DNA from: Affinibrenneria salicis
GTDB taxonomy: Bacteria; Pseudomonadota; Gammaproteobacteria; Enterobacterales; Enterobacteriaceae
DNA length: 64,000 nt
Direction of reading: 5' to 3'
Assembly (NCBI RefSeq): GCF_008710095.1
Contig: NZ_VYKJ01000006.1
Coordinates: forward strand, 124,001-188,000
The position numbers and the translations under genes were made by a program. How positions within the stretch are numbered: position 1 is the first letter of the stretch; each line of letters begins with the position of its first letter. The notes beneath the pieces are model-generated. The model was given only the letters and a program-made list of their open reading frames with translations, searched no databases and was not told the origin of the DNA. Positions 8,145 through 16,877 of the stretch are shown piece by piece.

Positions 8145-9714
8145 GCTGCTGCGGGTTGAACGACTGCAGGTGACGGCGGGCGAGCGCACCCTGGTGGAGG
8201 ATATTTCCTTTAGCCTGAACAAGGGCGAGGTGCTGGGGCTGATCGGCGAGTCCGGCGCCGGCAAGTCGACCATCGGCCAGGCGATCCTCGGCCACTGCCG
8301 GCACGGCATGCGCATCGCCGGGGGGAACGTTTGGTTTCAGCAACGCGATCTGAGCCGGTTCAGCGAGCGCCAGCTGCGTAAGGTGCGCGGCCAGCAGATC
8401 GCGTATGTGGCGCAGTCGGCCAGCGTGGCGTTTAACCCGGCGCGGCGGATTGGCGAACAGGTGATAGAAACGGCGATCGCTCACCGGGTGATGTCGCGTC
8501 AGCAGGCGACCGAACGGGCGCTGACGCTGTTCGGCCAACTGTCGCTGCCAGACCCGACCGACTTTTTTCAGCGCTACCCGCATCAGGTTTCCGGCGGCCA
8601 GCTACAGCGCGCGATGATCGCGATGGCGATGTGCGCCGGGCCGCAGCTGATTATTTTCGACGAGCCCACCACCGCGCTGGATGTGACCACCCAGCTGGAA
8701 GTACTAAAGGCGATTGACGACATCATTCGCCTGAGCGGCGTCGCGGCGCTGTATATCAGCCACGATCTGGCCGTGGTGGCGCAGCTTAGCCAGCGCATTA
8801 TGGTGCTGCGCCATGGCCGTCAGGTGGAGAGCGGGCCGGCGGCGCAGATCCTGAGCCAGCCGGCGCAGGCGTATACGCGTCAGCTGATCGCCGCTCGCGG
8901 CGAGCCGATGACGCCGCGCCCGCCTCAGGACGAGGTGCTGCTGGACGTCAGCGGGCTTGATGCGCGCTACCGGCAGCCGGTGCTGCAGGATGTTTCGCTG
9001 CGCCTGACGCGCGGCCGCACGCTGGCGGTGATCGGCGAGTCCGGTTCCGGCAAGTCGACGTTGGGCCGCGTGCTGTGCGGCCTGCTGGCGCCGGCCGGCG
9101 GTGAGGTTCGGCTGCAGGGGCAACTGTTGCCGGCGCGGCTGGCGCAGCGCAACCGGCGGCAACTGCAGGCGGTGCAGATGATCCATCAGCACCCGGACAG
9201 CGCGCTGAATCCGCGTTTGCCGGTCGGTACCCAGATTGCCCGCGCGATGGTGTGCCTGACCGATCTGACGCCGGCGCAGCGCCACGCCCGCACTGGCGAG
9301 CTGTTGCGTATGGTGGGGTTGGATGAGGCGGTGGCGCAACGCTACCCGACCTCGCTGTCGGGCGGGCAGAAGCAGCGAGTGTGCATTGCCCGCGCGCTGG
9401 CGGCGCAGCCGCAGCTGATCGTGTGCGATGAGCCCACCTCCGCGCTGGATCCGCTGGTGGCGCGCGAGGTGCTGGCGCTGCTGCGCCGCATCCAGCAGGA
9501 AACCGGCGTGTCTTACCTGTTTATCACGCACGATTTGCACGTGGTGCGCGAGGTGGCGGACAACGTGGCGGTGCTGCGTCAGGGGCGGATTATTCGCCAG
9601 GGGCCGGTGGCGCAAACGCTGGCGCCGCCGCTGGATGACTATACCCGCGAGCTGCTGTTGGCGGTGCCGGAAATGCGCTGCGGCTGGCTGCAGGAGGTGA
9701 CGGCCGGCCGCTGA
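8137..9714 (+). CDS. Fused dual ABC ATPase (DppD-DppF type)
   Basis: A 525-residue protein holding two complete ABC ATPase domains. Domain one has Walker A GESGAGKST, signature VSGGQLQRAM and Walker B LIIFDEPTTALD. Domain two (from about residue 268) has Walker A GESGSGKST, signature LSGGQKQRVCIARAL and Walker B LIVCDEPTSALD. In most dipeptide/oligopeptide importers these are two separate genes; the fusion resembles the GsiA and YejF type. It powers import through the two permeases. The start is ATG 8137 after GGAGGGAAAC, overlapping the permease gene. No iron-sulfur C-terminal motif typical of some DppD proteins is evident. Confidence 0.92.
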   Translation: MTELLRVERLQVTAGERTLVEDISFSLNKGEVLGLIGESGAGKSTIGQAILGHCRHGMRIAGGNVWFQQRDLSRFSERQLRKVRGQQIAYVAQSASVAFNPARRIGEQVIETAIAHRVMSRQQATERALTLFGQLSLPDPTDFFQRYPHQVSGGQLQRAMIAMAMCAGPQLIIFDEPTTALDVTTQLEVLKAIDDIIRLSGVAALYISHDLAVVAQLSQRIMVLRHGRQVESGPAAQILSQPAQAYTRQLIAARGEPMTPRPPQDEVLLDVSGLDARYRQPVLQDVSLRLTRGRTLAVIGESGSGKSTLGRVLCGLLAPAGGEVRLQGQLLPARLAQRNRRQLQAVQMIHQHPDSALNPRLPVGTQIARAMVCLTDLTPAQRHARTGELLRMVGLDEAVAQRYPTSLSGGQKQRVCIARALAAQPQLIVCDEPTSALDPLVAREVLALLRRIQQETGVSYLFITHDLHVVREVADNVAVLRQGRIIRQGPVAQTLAPPLDDYTRELLLAVPEMRCGWLQEVTAGR

Positions 9715-9728
9715 CGAAAGGCGTGCGT

Positions 9729-10463
9729 TTAACCGCGCGCCGGAAAAGGCGGCAGTTGACGGAAGGTGTGCAGCAGACCTTCCGCCCAGGCCTTGCGGAT
9801 GGTGATGAAATAGGGATCGTTTTCGGTGATTCTCTGCTGTTCGCTGATGTCGAAGCTGTCCGCCCGGTAAATCATCACATCCAGCGGCAGCCCCACCGAC
9901 AGATTGCTGCGCAGGGTGGAGTCGATGGAAATCAGCGCGCAGCACATCGCCTGCTCCAGCGGCGTATCCTCTGTCAGCACCCGATCGATAATAGGTTTGC
10001 CGTATTTGCTTTCGCCGATCTGAAAGTAGGGCGTGTCGTGGGTCGCTTCGATAAAGTTGCCTTCCGGGTAGATATGGAACAGACGCGGCGTTTCGCCGCT
10101 GATCTGGCCGCCCAGAATAAGGCTGCAGCTGAAGTCGGCGGTGCTGCCGCTTTGCTGCGACTGGCTGTCGCGATGAATGACCTCGCGCACGGTGGCGCCG
10201 ATCAGCATAGCCGCGTCGTACATTGAGGTGACCTGCAGCAGATTCGGCCCTTCCTGCGCGTCGACGCGCGAGTTCAACAGGCTGATAATGCTCTGTGTGG
10301 TGGCCAGATTGCCCGCGCATTGCACCACCAGAACGCGCTCGCTGTCATGTCGAAACACATGAAGCTTTTTGAACGTCGCAATATGGTCAACGCCGGCGTT
10401 AGTACGGGAGTCTGAAGCGAATACCAAACCGTCAGACAAACGCATGGCCACACAATAGGTCAT
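9729..10463 (-). CDS. Anbu proteasome-like peptidase
   Basis: A 244-residue N-terminal-nucleophile hydrolase of the bacterial Anbu (ancestral beta subunit) group. The protein starts MTYCVAMRLSDGLVFASDSR, so removal of Met exposes Thr as the expected nucleophile. Asp18 and the lysine pair at 32-33 match the proteasome/HslV catalytic pattern. AGAAGGGC precedes the ATG. It is the last gene of the leftward ATP-grasp / alpha-E / transglutaminase / Anbu operon, a conserved four-gene set in proteobacteria. Anbu forms open helical rings rather than closed barrels, and its substrate is not established. The operon context suggests a peptide-ligation or peptide-processing pathway. It converges on the ABC ATPase gene with only 14 bp between. 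Confidence 0.9.
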   Translation of the reverse strand: MTYCVAMRLSDGLVFASDSRTNAGVDHIATFKKLHVFRHDSERVLVVQCAGNLATTQSIISLLNSRVDAQEGPNLLQVTSMYDAAMLIGATVREVIHRDSQSQQSGSTADFSCSLILGGQISGETPRLFHIYPEGNFIEATHDTPYFQIGESKYGKPIIDRVLTEDTPLEQAMCCALISIDSTLRSNLSVGLPLDVMIYRADSFDISEQQRITENDPYFITIRKAWAEGLLHTFRQLPPFPARG

Positions 10464-10489
10464 AACAAGCCCTTCTCGCTAAACATTCA

Positions 10490-11311
10490 CTATTGCTGCT
10501 GCATCTGCTGCTGTTGAACGAACAGACGCACCTCAGCTTCTGAAAATAACTCTTCACAACCGCCGCCGAGCCGGGTTCCGCGCACCGGGCAGGCATCCAG
10601 ATAATCCATCCCCACCGCCAGCCGCAGGTGCTGATGCAGACTGCAGGTGTTGTTGGTGATGTCGAAACTGTGCCAGCGGTCTTCCAGCCAGACTTCGGCC
10701 CAGGCGTGCATCGCCACGTGCTGGGTATCCTGGCTGTAAACGTAGCCGCTTACATAGCGGGCCGGCAGATGCAGGCTGCGACAGCAGGCCAGGAACACGT
10801 GGGTGTGATCCTGACAGACGCCTTTTTGCATCCCGAACGCCTCGGCCGCAGTATGGTAAACCTGCGTGGCGCCGGGAGTATACGGCATTTTTAACCGTAA
10901 TTCTTCCATCAGTTGCCGCAGACTTTCCTTCGGCGCCTGCGGCTGATAATAGCGCTGCGCGAAGGCCAGAATGCTTTCATCGGCCTCGGTCAACGGCGTG
11001 CTGCGCAGGAAAACCAACGGCGAAAGCGAACAGTGTTCGTCGCTGTCGCTCGATTCCAGATTGTTATCGGCAATGTCGACCACACCCTGAGCCTGAATGG
11101 TAATGTCATGATGCGGATGATCGAGCGTCAGCACGTGCAGCACGTTGCCGTAGGCGTCGGTGGTGGCCATCGCCGACGCCGGCAGCGTCAGCTTCCACTC
11201 GCTGATCTGCTGGCTGGCCGAGCTCTGTGGCGTTAAGCGCAAATACTGGATGCTGAATTTCACTTCTTCATCATAGCGGTAGTGGGTCAGGTGGTTGATG
11301 GTCAGCTTCAT
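10490..11311 (-). CDS. Transglutaminase-like cysteine peptidase of the Anbu operon
   Basis: A 273-residue protein with an N-terminal bacterial transglutaminase-like beta domain (MKLTINHLTHYRYDEEVKF) and a transglutaminase core. The catalytic triad is visible as C166 (MQKGVCQDHTHVF), H202 (AMHAWAEVW) and D217 (SFDITN). The ATG at 11311 overlaps the stop of the alpha-E gene by 4 bp (ATGA), so the longer open frame up to 11764 is only a read-back into that gene. These proteins act as proteases or transpeptidases. The Anbu gene starts 26 bp downstream. Confidence 0.88.
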   Translation of the reverse strand: MKLTINHLTHYRYDEEVKFSIQYLRLTPQSSASQQISEWKLTLPASAMATTDAYGNVLHVLTLDHPHHDITIQAQGVVDIADNNLESSDSDEHCSLSPLVFLRSTPLTEADESILAFAQRYYQPQAPKESLRQLMEELRLKMPYTPGATQVYHTAAEAFGMQKGVCQDHTHVFLACCRSLHLPARYVSGYVYSQDTQHVAMHAWAEVWLEDRWHSFDITNNTCSLHQHLRLAVGMDYLDACPVRGTRLGGGCEELFSEAEVRLFVQQQQMQQQ

Positions 11312-12237
11312 AGCGCCTCCAGGTAAGTGTGGCGGATACTGTCGGCCAGTTCGTTGATCCTGCCGATAAAGCGGTCTAAATACGCGTGCAGCCCTTCCGC
11401 CATGATGTCGTCCAGCGTGCTGAAGCGCAGTTCCACGTACAGCAAATGCGCCAGACGGTGAGGGATCCTGGCGCGCTGGCTGCCGATGACCTCCAGCAGG
11501 CCGACCATATCGCCCAGGCAGGCGTTGAGGGAGCGCGGAATATCGTTGCGCAGCACCAGCAGCTCGGTGACGGTTTCCCGATTGATCGGCTGGCGGTAGA
11601 GGCTGTGGTAGGCTTCTCGCGCGCTGACTGCGCGCAGCAATGTATCGAGCCGGTAGTATTCGCGCACCGGGTCGGCGTCGCTGCTCAACTGCTGCATTTT
11701 GATGTTTAGCAGCTGCGCCGTGGCGTAGGCGCGCTCGATCAGGGTGCCGAGACGGATAAAACATTGAGCGTCGTTACGCAGCAGGGTGCCGAACATCGCG
11801 CCGCGAAACAGGTGCGATCGCTCCTTCACCCAGTCAAAGAAGGCGTCGATGCCGGTTTTCTCCACGCCCTGATGGTACAGGGCGCGCATATCGATGCGCG
11901 TGGTGTTGATGCATTCCCACACTTCCGACGACAGGCTGCCGCGCACCGCATGCGCGTTGTTCCACGCCATTTCGATACAGTTGTAAATGCTGCTGGGATT
12001 CTGGCTGTCGAGCGCGAAGAAATTCAGCAGGTTGTTCATTGAGAAACGGGCATAGCGTTGCTGGAACAGCTCGTGAGTGAAGGTCAGGTTCAGCGGCAGA
12101 GCGAGATCTCGCTGTTGCTGACCGTGACGCGGCATCATGGACAGTTTATAGGTGACGTCCAGGACGCGCGCCAGGCTTTCCGCCCGTTCCAGATAACGCG
12201 CCATCCAATAGAGTTCGCTGGCTGTGCGGCTTAGCAT
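11308..12237 (-). CDS. Alpha-E domain protein (DUF403)
   Basis: A 309-residue all-helical protein beginning MLSRTASELYWMARYLERAE, the standard start of the alpha-E (DUF403) family. The family has no experimentally fixed reaction that I know of and nearly always sits beside a circularly permuted ATP-grasp gene and a transglutaminase-like gene, as here. The ATG at 12237 lies inside the last codons of the ATP-grasp gene (7-bp overlap), and its stop overlaps the transglutaminase start. All three are therefore likely translated together. A partner role for the ATP-grasp ligase is inferred. Confidence 0.88.
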   Translation of the reverse strand: MLSRTASELYWMARYLERAESLARVLDVTYKLSMMPRHGQQQRDLALPLNLTFTHELFQQRYARFSMNNLLNFFALDSQNPSSIYNCIEMAWNNAHAVRGSLSSEVWECINTTRIDMRALYHQGVEKTGIDAFFDWVKERSHLFRGAMFGTLLRNDAQCFIRLGTLIERAYATAQLLNIKMQQLSSDADPVREYYRLDTLLRAVSAREAYHSLYRQPINRETVTELLVLRNDIPRSLNACLGDMVGLLEVIGSQRARIPHRLAHLLYVELRFSTLDDIMAEGLHAYLDRFIGRINELADSIRHTYLEAL

Positions 12238-13670
12238 GATTCATCCTCCTCCATGACCCAGGTATCTTTGGTTCCGCCTCCCTGTGATGAGTTGACCACC
12301 AGTGAGCCTTCGGTCAGCGCCACGCGGGTTAGTCCGCCCGGCACCAGCCGAACTTCGTCGCCACAGAGCGCGAACGGCCGCAGGTCGATGTGACGCGGCG
12401 CCAGCCCCTCCTCCACAAACGTGGGGCAGGTGGAGAGCGCCAGCGTTTCCTGCGCGATATAGTTACAGGGATTGGCCAGCAGACGCTGGCGGAAGTCATC
12501 TATCTCCCGGCGCGCGGCGCGCGGCCCGACCAGCATGCCGTAGCCGCCTGCGCCGTGTACCTCTTTCACCACCATGCTGTCCAGATTGGCCAGCACATAA
12601 CTGAGATCTTTGGCGTCGCGGCATTGCCAGGTGGGGATGTTGCCGAGAATCGGCTCTTCGGACAGGTAAAAGCGGATCATCTCCGGCACATAGGGATAGA
12701 TCGACTTGTCGTCCGCCACGCCGGTCCCGATGGCGTTGGCCAGCACCACGCCGCCGGCGCGGTACACCGAAAGCAAGCCGGGCACGCCGATCATCGAATC
12801 GGAGCGAAACGCCAGCGGATCGAGAAAATCATCGTCGATGCGGCGATAAATCACATCGACCCGGCACGGTCCCTCGGTGGTGCGCATGTACACCGCGCCT
12901 TCCTTGACGAACAGGTCGGCGCTTTCCACCAGTTCGACGCCCATCTGTTGGGCGAGGAAGCTGTGTTCGAAATAGGCGCTGTTGAAACGGCCGGGCGTCA
13001 TGACCACCACGGTGGGGTCGTCAACCGGCGTGCTTTCGCGCAGCGTCTGCAACAGGTAGCTCGGGTAACGTTCGACCGGCGCAATCGGCTGGCTGGCGAA
13101 CAGGTCCGGGTAGAGCCGCATCATCATTTTGCGGTTCTCCAGCATGTAAGAAACGCCGGACGGCGTGCGCAGATTGTCCTCCAGCACATAGTAGTTGCCG
13201 TCGCTGTTGCGCACCATGTCGATGCCGGTGATGTGGGCGTAGATATTGTTCGGCAGGTTTACGCCCTGCATACAGGGCTGATACTGATCGTTGGCCAGCA
13301 CCTGTTCGCGCGGAATAATGCCGGCATTGAGAATATTTTGCTGATGGTAGATATCGTATAAAAAGGCATTGAGCGCCTTTACCCGCTGGCGAATGCCCAG
13401 ATCGAGCTGGCGCCACTCTCTGGCCGGGATAATACGCGGCACGCTATCAAACGGAATTAAGCGTTCGGTCCCGCCTTCCTCGCCATAAACGTTAAATGTG
13501 ATGCCGACCCGGTGAAATAACAGTTCCGACTGTTCTTTCTTCTGCCTGATAGCCTGTTGATCGGTTTGTTGCAACCACTGCCAGTATGCGTCGTAATGTT
13601 GGCGCTGGGCACCCTCTGCCGTGAGCATTTCATCGTAGTACGATGGTGACGGAAGCGTCATCTTTATCAT
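12231..13670 (-). CDS. Circularly permuted ATP-grasp type 2 protein (Anbu operon)
   Basis: A protein of about 479 residues with the DUF404/DUF407 (CP_ATPgrasp) pattern: a FHRVGITFNVYGEEGGTERL segment near the N-terminus, DNLRTPSGVSYMLENR, VVMTPGRFNSAYFEH, then VYRRIDDDFLDPL and VKEVHGAGGYGMLVGP. ATP-grasp enzymes form amide-type bonds using ATP. Three in-frame ATGs exist (13685, 13676, 13670); I prefer 13670 because AGGGG stands 6 bases before it, while the others lack spacing. It is the first gene of the Anbu operon. It may ligate amino acids or peptides, by analogy to family members; no product is known here. Confidence 0.88.
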   Translation of the reverse strand: MIKMTLPSPSYYDEMLTAEGAQRQHYDAYWQWLQQTDQQAIRQKKEQSELLFHRVGITFNVYGEEGGTERLIPFDSVPRIIPAREWRQLDLGIRQRVKALNAFLYDIYHQQNILNAGIIPREQVLANDQYQPCMQGVNLPNNIYAHITGIDMVRNSDGNYYVLEDNLRTPSGVSYMLENRKMMMRLYPDLFASQPIAPVERYPSYLLQTLRESTPVDDPTVVVMTPGRFNSAYFEHSFLAQQMGVELVESADLFVKEGAVYMRTTEGPCRVDVIYRRIDDDFLDPLAFRSDSMIGVPGLLSVYRAGGVVLANAIGTGVADDKSIYPYVPEMIRFYLSEEPILGNIPTWQCRDAKDLSYVLANLDSMVVKEVHGAGGYGMLVGPRAARREIDDFRQRLLANPCNYIAQETLALSTCPTFVEEGLAPRHIDLRPFALCGDEVRLVPGGLTRVALTEGSLVVNSSQGGGTKDTWVMEEDESC

Positions 13671-13850
13671 AGTCATCCCCTGCATCCAGCATAGTCGTGA
13701 TACGGAGATGATGCATAAAATGCGCCACCCTGTTAAAAAGCTGTTTTTAGCGTGAATTGCGCGCTACGGGTGCGAGAGGGTTGTGCAGTCGGTAGATTTT
13801 ACGCACTATTTTGGGGAGGATTGCGATGTAAGGCGAGCCTGGACGGGTAG

Positions 13851-13884
13851 AAAAAAGACGCCACTAAATAGTGCGTCTTTTTAA
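13851..13884. terminator. Bidirectional rho-independent terminator after ridA
   Basis: An imperfect stem (GACG/CGTC continuing into CACT/AGTG, one bulge) is flanked by an A run at 13851 and a T run from 13878. It lies just after the leftward ridA stop codon and before the promoter region of the Anbu operon, so it should end ridA transcripts. Confidence 0.65.
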
Positions 13885-13904
13885 TTATTGCCCGGTTGTG
13901 GGGC

Positions 13905-14291
13905 TTAGCGGCGAACGGCGATTGCTTCGATTTCGATTTTCACGTCTTTCGGCAGGCGAGCCACTTCGACGCAGGAACGGGCCGGGAACGGCGCGTTATG
14001 TTCGCTGAAGAAGGCTTCGTACGCGGCGTTCACCGTGGCGAAGTCGTTCAGGTCTTTGACGAACACGGTGGTTTTAACGATATCGGCCACTTTCAGGCCG
14101 GAGGCTTCCACCACCGCCTGCAGATTGCTCAGCGACTGGCGGGTCTGCGCGGTTACGTCATCGGCCACCAGACCGGTTTTCGGATCGACCGGGATCTGAC
14201 CGGACGTGATCACCAGACTGCCAAGATCGACACCCTGAACGTAAGGACCAATAGCGGCCGGTGCGTGTTCGGTACTAATCGTGCGGGACAT
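13905..14291 (-). CDS. ridA: 2-iminobutanoate/2-iminopropanoate deaminase RidA
   Basis: A 128-residue RidA/YjgF protein starting at ATG 14291, preceded by AGGAGAAATC; the longer frame to 14381 has no ribosome site. It shows GPYVQGVDLGSLVITSGQIP and the C-terminal CVEVARLPKDVKIEIEAIAV, which carries the arginine needed for deamination. The cytosolic trimer hydrolyses reactive enamine/imine intermediates made by PLP enzymes such as threonine dehydratase, protecting other enzymes. It lies downstream of pyrBI on the same strand, as in E. coli, but about 200 bp away and with its own terminator. Confidence 0.95.
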   Translation of the reverse strand: MSRTISTEHAPAAIGPYVQGVDLGSLVITSGQIPVDPKTGLVADDVTAQTRQSLSNLQAVVEASGLKVADIVKTTVFVKDLNDFATVNAAYEAFFSEHNAPFPARSCVEVARLPKDVKIEIEAIAVRR

Positions 14292-14497
14292 GATTTCTCC
14301 TGATGCGTGGTTTACGCAGTCAATACTGCGACAGCTGGCTATTATAGGAACACCCATTGTCAGTTCACAACCCAATGCCATGAAATTACTGTCATAAAGG
14401 CGGCGCGCCGCTGTCAGCCGCGCCGCCGTTCACGCCGCGGGAGAGCTCCGGCGCCGCGGCGAAATCCGCCCGGCTTACAGGCGCGGACCGCGGTCCA

Positions 14498-14962
14498 TCA
14501 GGCGTGGTGTAGTACCGCCTGACGTTCGAACTCTTTTTCACAGTATTTGCATTTCAACTGCACCTCTTCGCCGCGCTGCTTCACCGCGAAGCTGGACGGC
14601 ACGGGTTCATTGCGGCTGATGCAGTTGGTGTTGGGGCAGTTCAGGATTCCGTCGATGCGATCGGGCAGGCTGAGCGTCAGCTTGCGCACCACATCATAAT
14701 TATCGATCTGATTAACCGTCGCTTGCGGCGCATAGAGCGCCAGCTGGTTGGCCTGTTCTTCGTTGAGAAAAACGTTCTCGATCTTGATCAGATCCTTGCG
14801 TCCGAGCTGGCCGGACGGCAGATTCAGGCCGATGGTGATGCGCTGGTCGGTATTGGTCAGTTTGAACAGGGTCAGGAGCGTAAAGCCGATGCGCGCCGGA
14901 ATATGGTCGATAACCGTGCCGCATTTAATCGCTTCAACCTGAAGTTTGTTGTCGTGTGTCAT
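14498..14962 (-). CDS. pyrI: Aspartate carbamoyltransferase regulatory chain
   Basis: A 154-residue PyrI. The N-terminal nucleotide-binding part starts [20 protein letters not shown], and the C-terminal zinc domain keeps the four cysteines C109, C114, C138 and C141 ([18 protein letters not shown]), at the same numbers as the E. coli protein. It binds CTP and ATP and makes the PyrB catalytic trimers allosteric. It starts 16 bp after the pyrB stop, with GGGAG upstream, and shares the pyrB transcript. Nothing unusual is seen. Confidence 0.97.
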   Translation of the reverse strand: MTHDNKLQVEAIKCGTVIDHIPARIGFTLLTLFKLTNTDQRITIGLNLPSGQLGRKDLIKIENVFLNEEQANQLALYAPQATVNQIDNYDVVRKLTLSLPDRIDGILNCPNTNCISRNEPVPSSFAVKQRGEEVQLKCKYCEKEFERQAVLHHA

Positions 14963-14978
14963 ATTTATTTCTCCCCTC

Positions 14979-15914
14979 TCACAGAACCAGTTCGCGATTC
15001 AAGACCAACGCCAGCAGCGCCTGACGGGCGAAGATGCCGTTCCCCGCCTGCTGGAAATACCAGGCGTAGGGCGTGCTGTCCACCTCGGTGGCGATTTCAT
15101 CGATGCGCGGCAGCGGGTGCAACACCTTTAAATTGGCGCGCGCGCCGTGCAGATCGGCCGCCTGCAGAATGAACTGGGCCTTGATATTGATGTATTCGGA
15201 CGGATCGAGCCGCTCCTTCTGCACCCGGGTCATATAAAGAATATCCAGTTCCGGCACCACTTCCTCAATACTGTTGTGCAGGCTGTAGGAAATATTTTTC
15301 TCATCCAGCATTTGCAGAATATAGTCCGGCATGGCCAGCGCATCCGGAGCGATAAAGTAGAAGCGATTGCCCTCGAACTTAGCCAGCGCCTGGGTCAGTG
15401 AGTGCACGGTACGGCCATATTTCAGGTCGCCGACCATCGCGATATTGATATTGTTCAGCCGCCCCTGGGTTTCCTGAATGGTGAACAGGTCGAGCAGAGT
15501 CTGCGTCGGGTGTTGATTGGCGCCGTCGCCGGCGTTCAACACCGGCACGCCGCCGGAAAAGGTGCTAGCCAGGCGCGCGGCCCCTTCCTGCGGATGGCGC
15601 ATCACGATGGCGTCCACATAGGTGCTGATGACCGAGATGGTGTCGGCCAGCGTCTCGCCCTTTTTGCCGAGGGAGGTATTGTTGCTGTCGGCGAAGCCGA
15701 CCACCGATGCGCCGAGCCGGTGCATGGCGGTTTCGAACGATAGCCGGGTGCGGGTCGAGGCTTCGAAGAAGCAACTGGCGATGACCTTATGTTTCAACAG
15801 CTCCGGTTGGGGTCTGGCTTTCAGGCTGGCCGCGGTGTTCAGCGCCAGCTCCAGTTCTTCCCGGCTGAGGTCGCTAATTGAAATAATGTGTTTTTGATAA
15901 AGCGGATTGACCAT
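14979..15914 (-). CDS. pyrB: Aspartate carbamoyltransferase catalytic chain
   Basis: A 311-residue PyrB that condenses carbamoyl phosphate with aspartate, the first committed step of pyrimidine synthesis. The carbamoyl phosphate loop S53-T-R-T-R57 ([11 protein letters not shown]), the [12 protein letters not shown] stretch and HPLPRIDEI are all intact. The ATG at 15914 follows GGGGAA. The gene is preceded by an attenuator and leader peptide region (15983-16123), so expression should fall when UTP is plentiful. The order pyrB-pyrI matches E. coli. Confidence 0.97.
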   Translation of the reverse strand: MVNPLYQKHIISISDLSREELELALNTAASLKARPQPELLKHKVIASCFFEASTRTRLSFETAMHRLGASVVGFADSNNTSLGKKGETLADTISVISTYVDAIVMRHPQEGAARLASTFSGGVPVLNAGDGANQHPTQTLLDLFTIQETQGRLNNINIAMVGDLKYGRTVHSLTQALAKFEGNRFYFIAPDALAMPDYILQMLDEKNISYSLHNSIEEVVPELDILYMTRVQKERLDPSEYINIKAQFILQAADLHGARANLKVLHPLPRIDEIATEVDSTPYAWYFQQAGNGIFARQALLALVLNRELVL

Positions 15915-15982
15915 CTTGCTATTCCCCCACAGGTTAGGCCCGCAAACATGGGCGGCTGATGCGATTTCCGGTCGCCGACCGG

Positions 15983-16017
15983 CAAAAAAAAGCCCCTCAA
16001 TGAGGGGCTTTTTTTAT
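15983..16017 (-). terminator. pyrBI attenuator
   Basis: On the minus strand AGCCCCTCA and TGAGGGGCT form a strong stem followed by a run of seven T, 70-100 bases before pyrB. It is also terminator-like on the plus strand. A T7 run at 16038-16044, about 25 bases upstream in the leader, fits the UTP-sensing pause site of the E. coli pyrBI attenuator. Confidence 0.88.
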
Positions 16018-16119
16018 AACAACGGGATGGCGGGAGGAAAAAAACGCCGGCTGGCTGCCCGACGGCAGCTGGTGCGGATGACCCGCCAGAGCAGCGCTGT
16101 TGTTTATGCAGTGGTTCAT
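15997..16119 (-). CDS. pyrL: pyrBI leader peptide candidate
   Basis: An ATG at 16119, four bases after GGAGG, opens a 40-codon frame (begins [16 protein letters not shown], ends [12 protein letters not shown]). It crosses the T7 pause site and stops with TGA inside the attenuator loop. A ribosome on this frame would cover the attenuator, as pyrL does in E. coli. A second frame from ATG 16123 reads [10 protein letters not shown] then [12 protein letters not shown], closer in wording to E. coli PyrL, but its Shine-Dalgarno touches the ATG and it runs 76 bp into pyrB. I favour the 40-codon frame on ribosome-site spacing only. Confidence 0.5.
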   Translation of the reverse strand: MNHCINNSAALAGHPHQLPSGSQPAFFSSRHPVVIKKAPH

Positions 16120-16190
16120 GCATCCTCCCGGCAAATTGTCGGCGATTATACGCGCGACGCACATCATTTCAAGCGTTCAGCGCCGGTTTT

Positions 16191-16218
16191 CGCGCGGGGC
16201 AATCGATTGCCCCGCGCG
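16191..16218. promoter_or_regulatory. Perfect 28-bp palindrome upstream of pyrB and yjgK
   Basis: The half CGCGCGGGGCAATC is followed directly by its exact reverse complement. It lies between the divergent pyrB leader and yjgK. With no loop it is better suited to binding a dimeric protein than to forming a terminator. The rest of 16124-16356 holds no gene that I can support and must contain both promoters. Confidence 0.5.
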
Positions 16219-16329
16219 GGCGACCGCCCGGAGGCTGTGCGAAAGGGCGAGCGATGCGAGTCGATCGGCGTCACCCTTTGCGTCCGTCGCGCTGGCGACG
16301 CGCGCGCTTGCCGCGTATAACGATAATAA

Positions 16330-16824
<495 letters not shown>

Positions 16825-16877
16825 CTTCGCGCCCGGCGGAACGGCGCCGACACGCGGGCCGCCGCCGGGTCGGCAGC

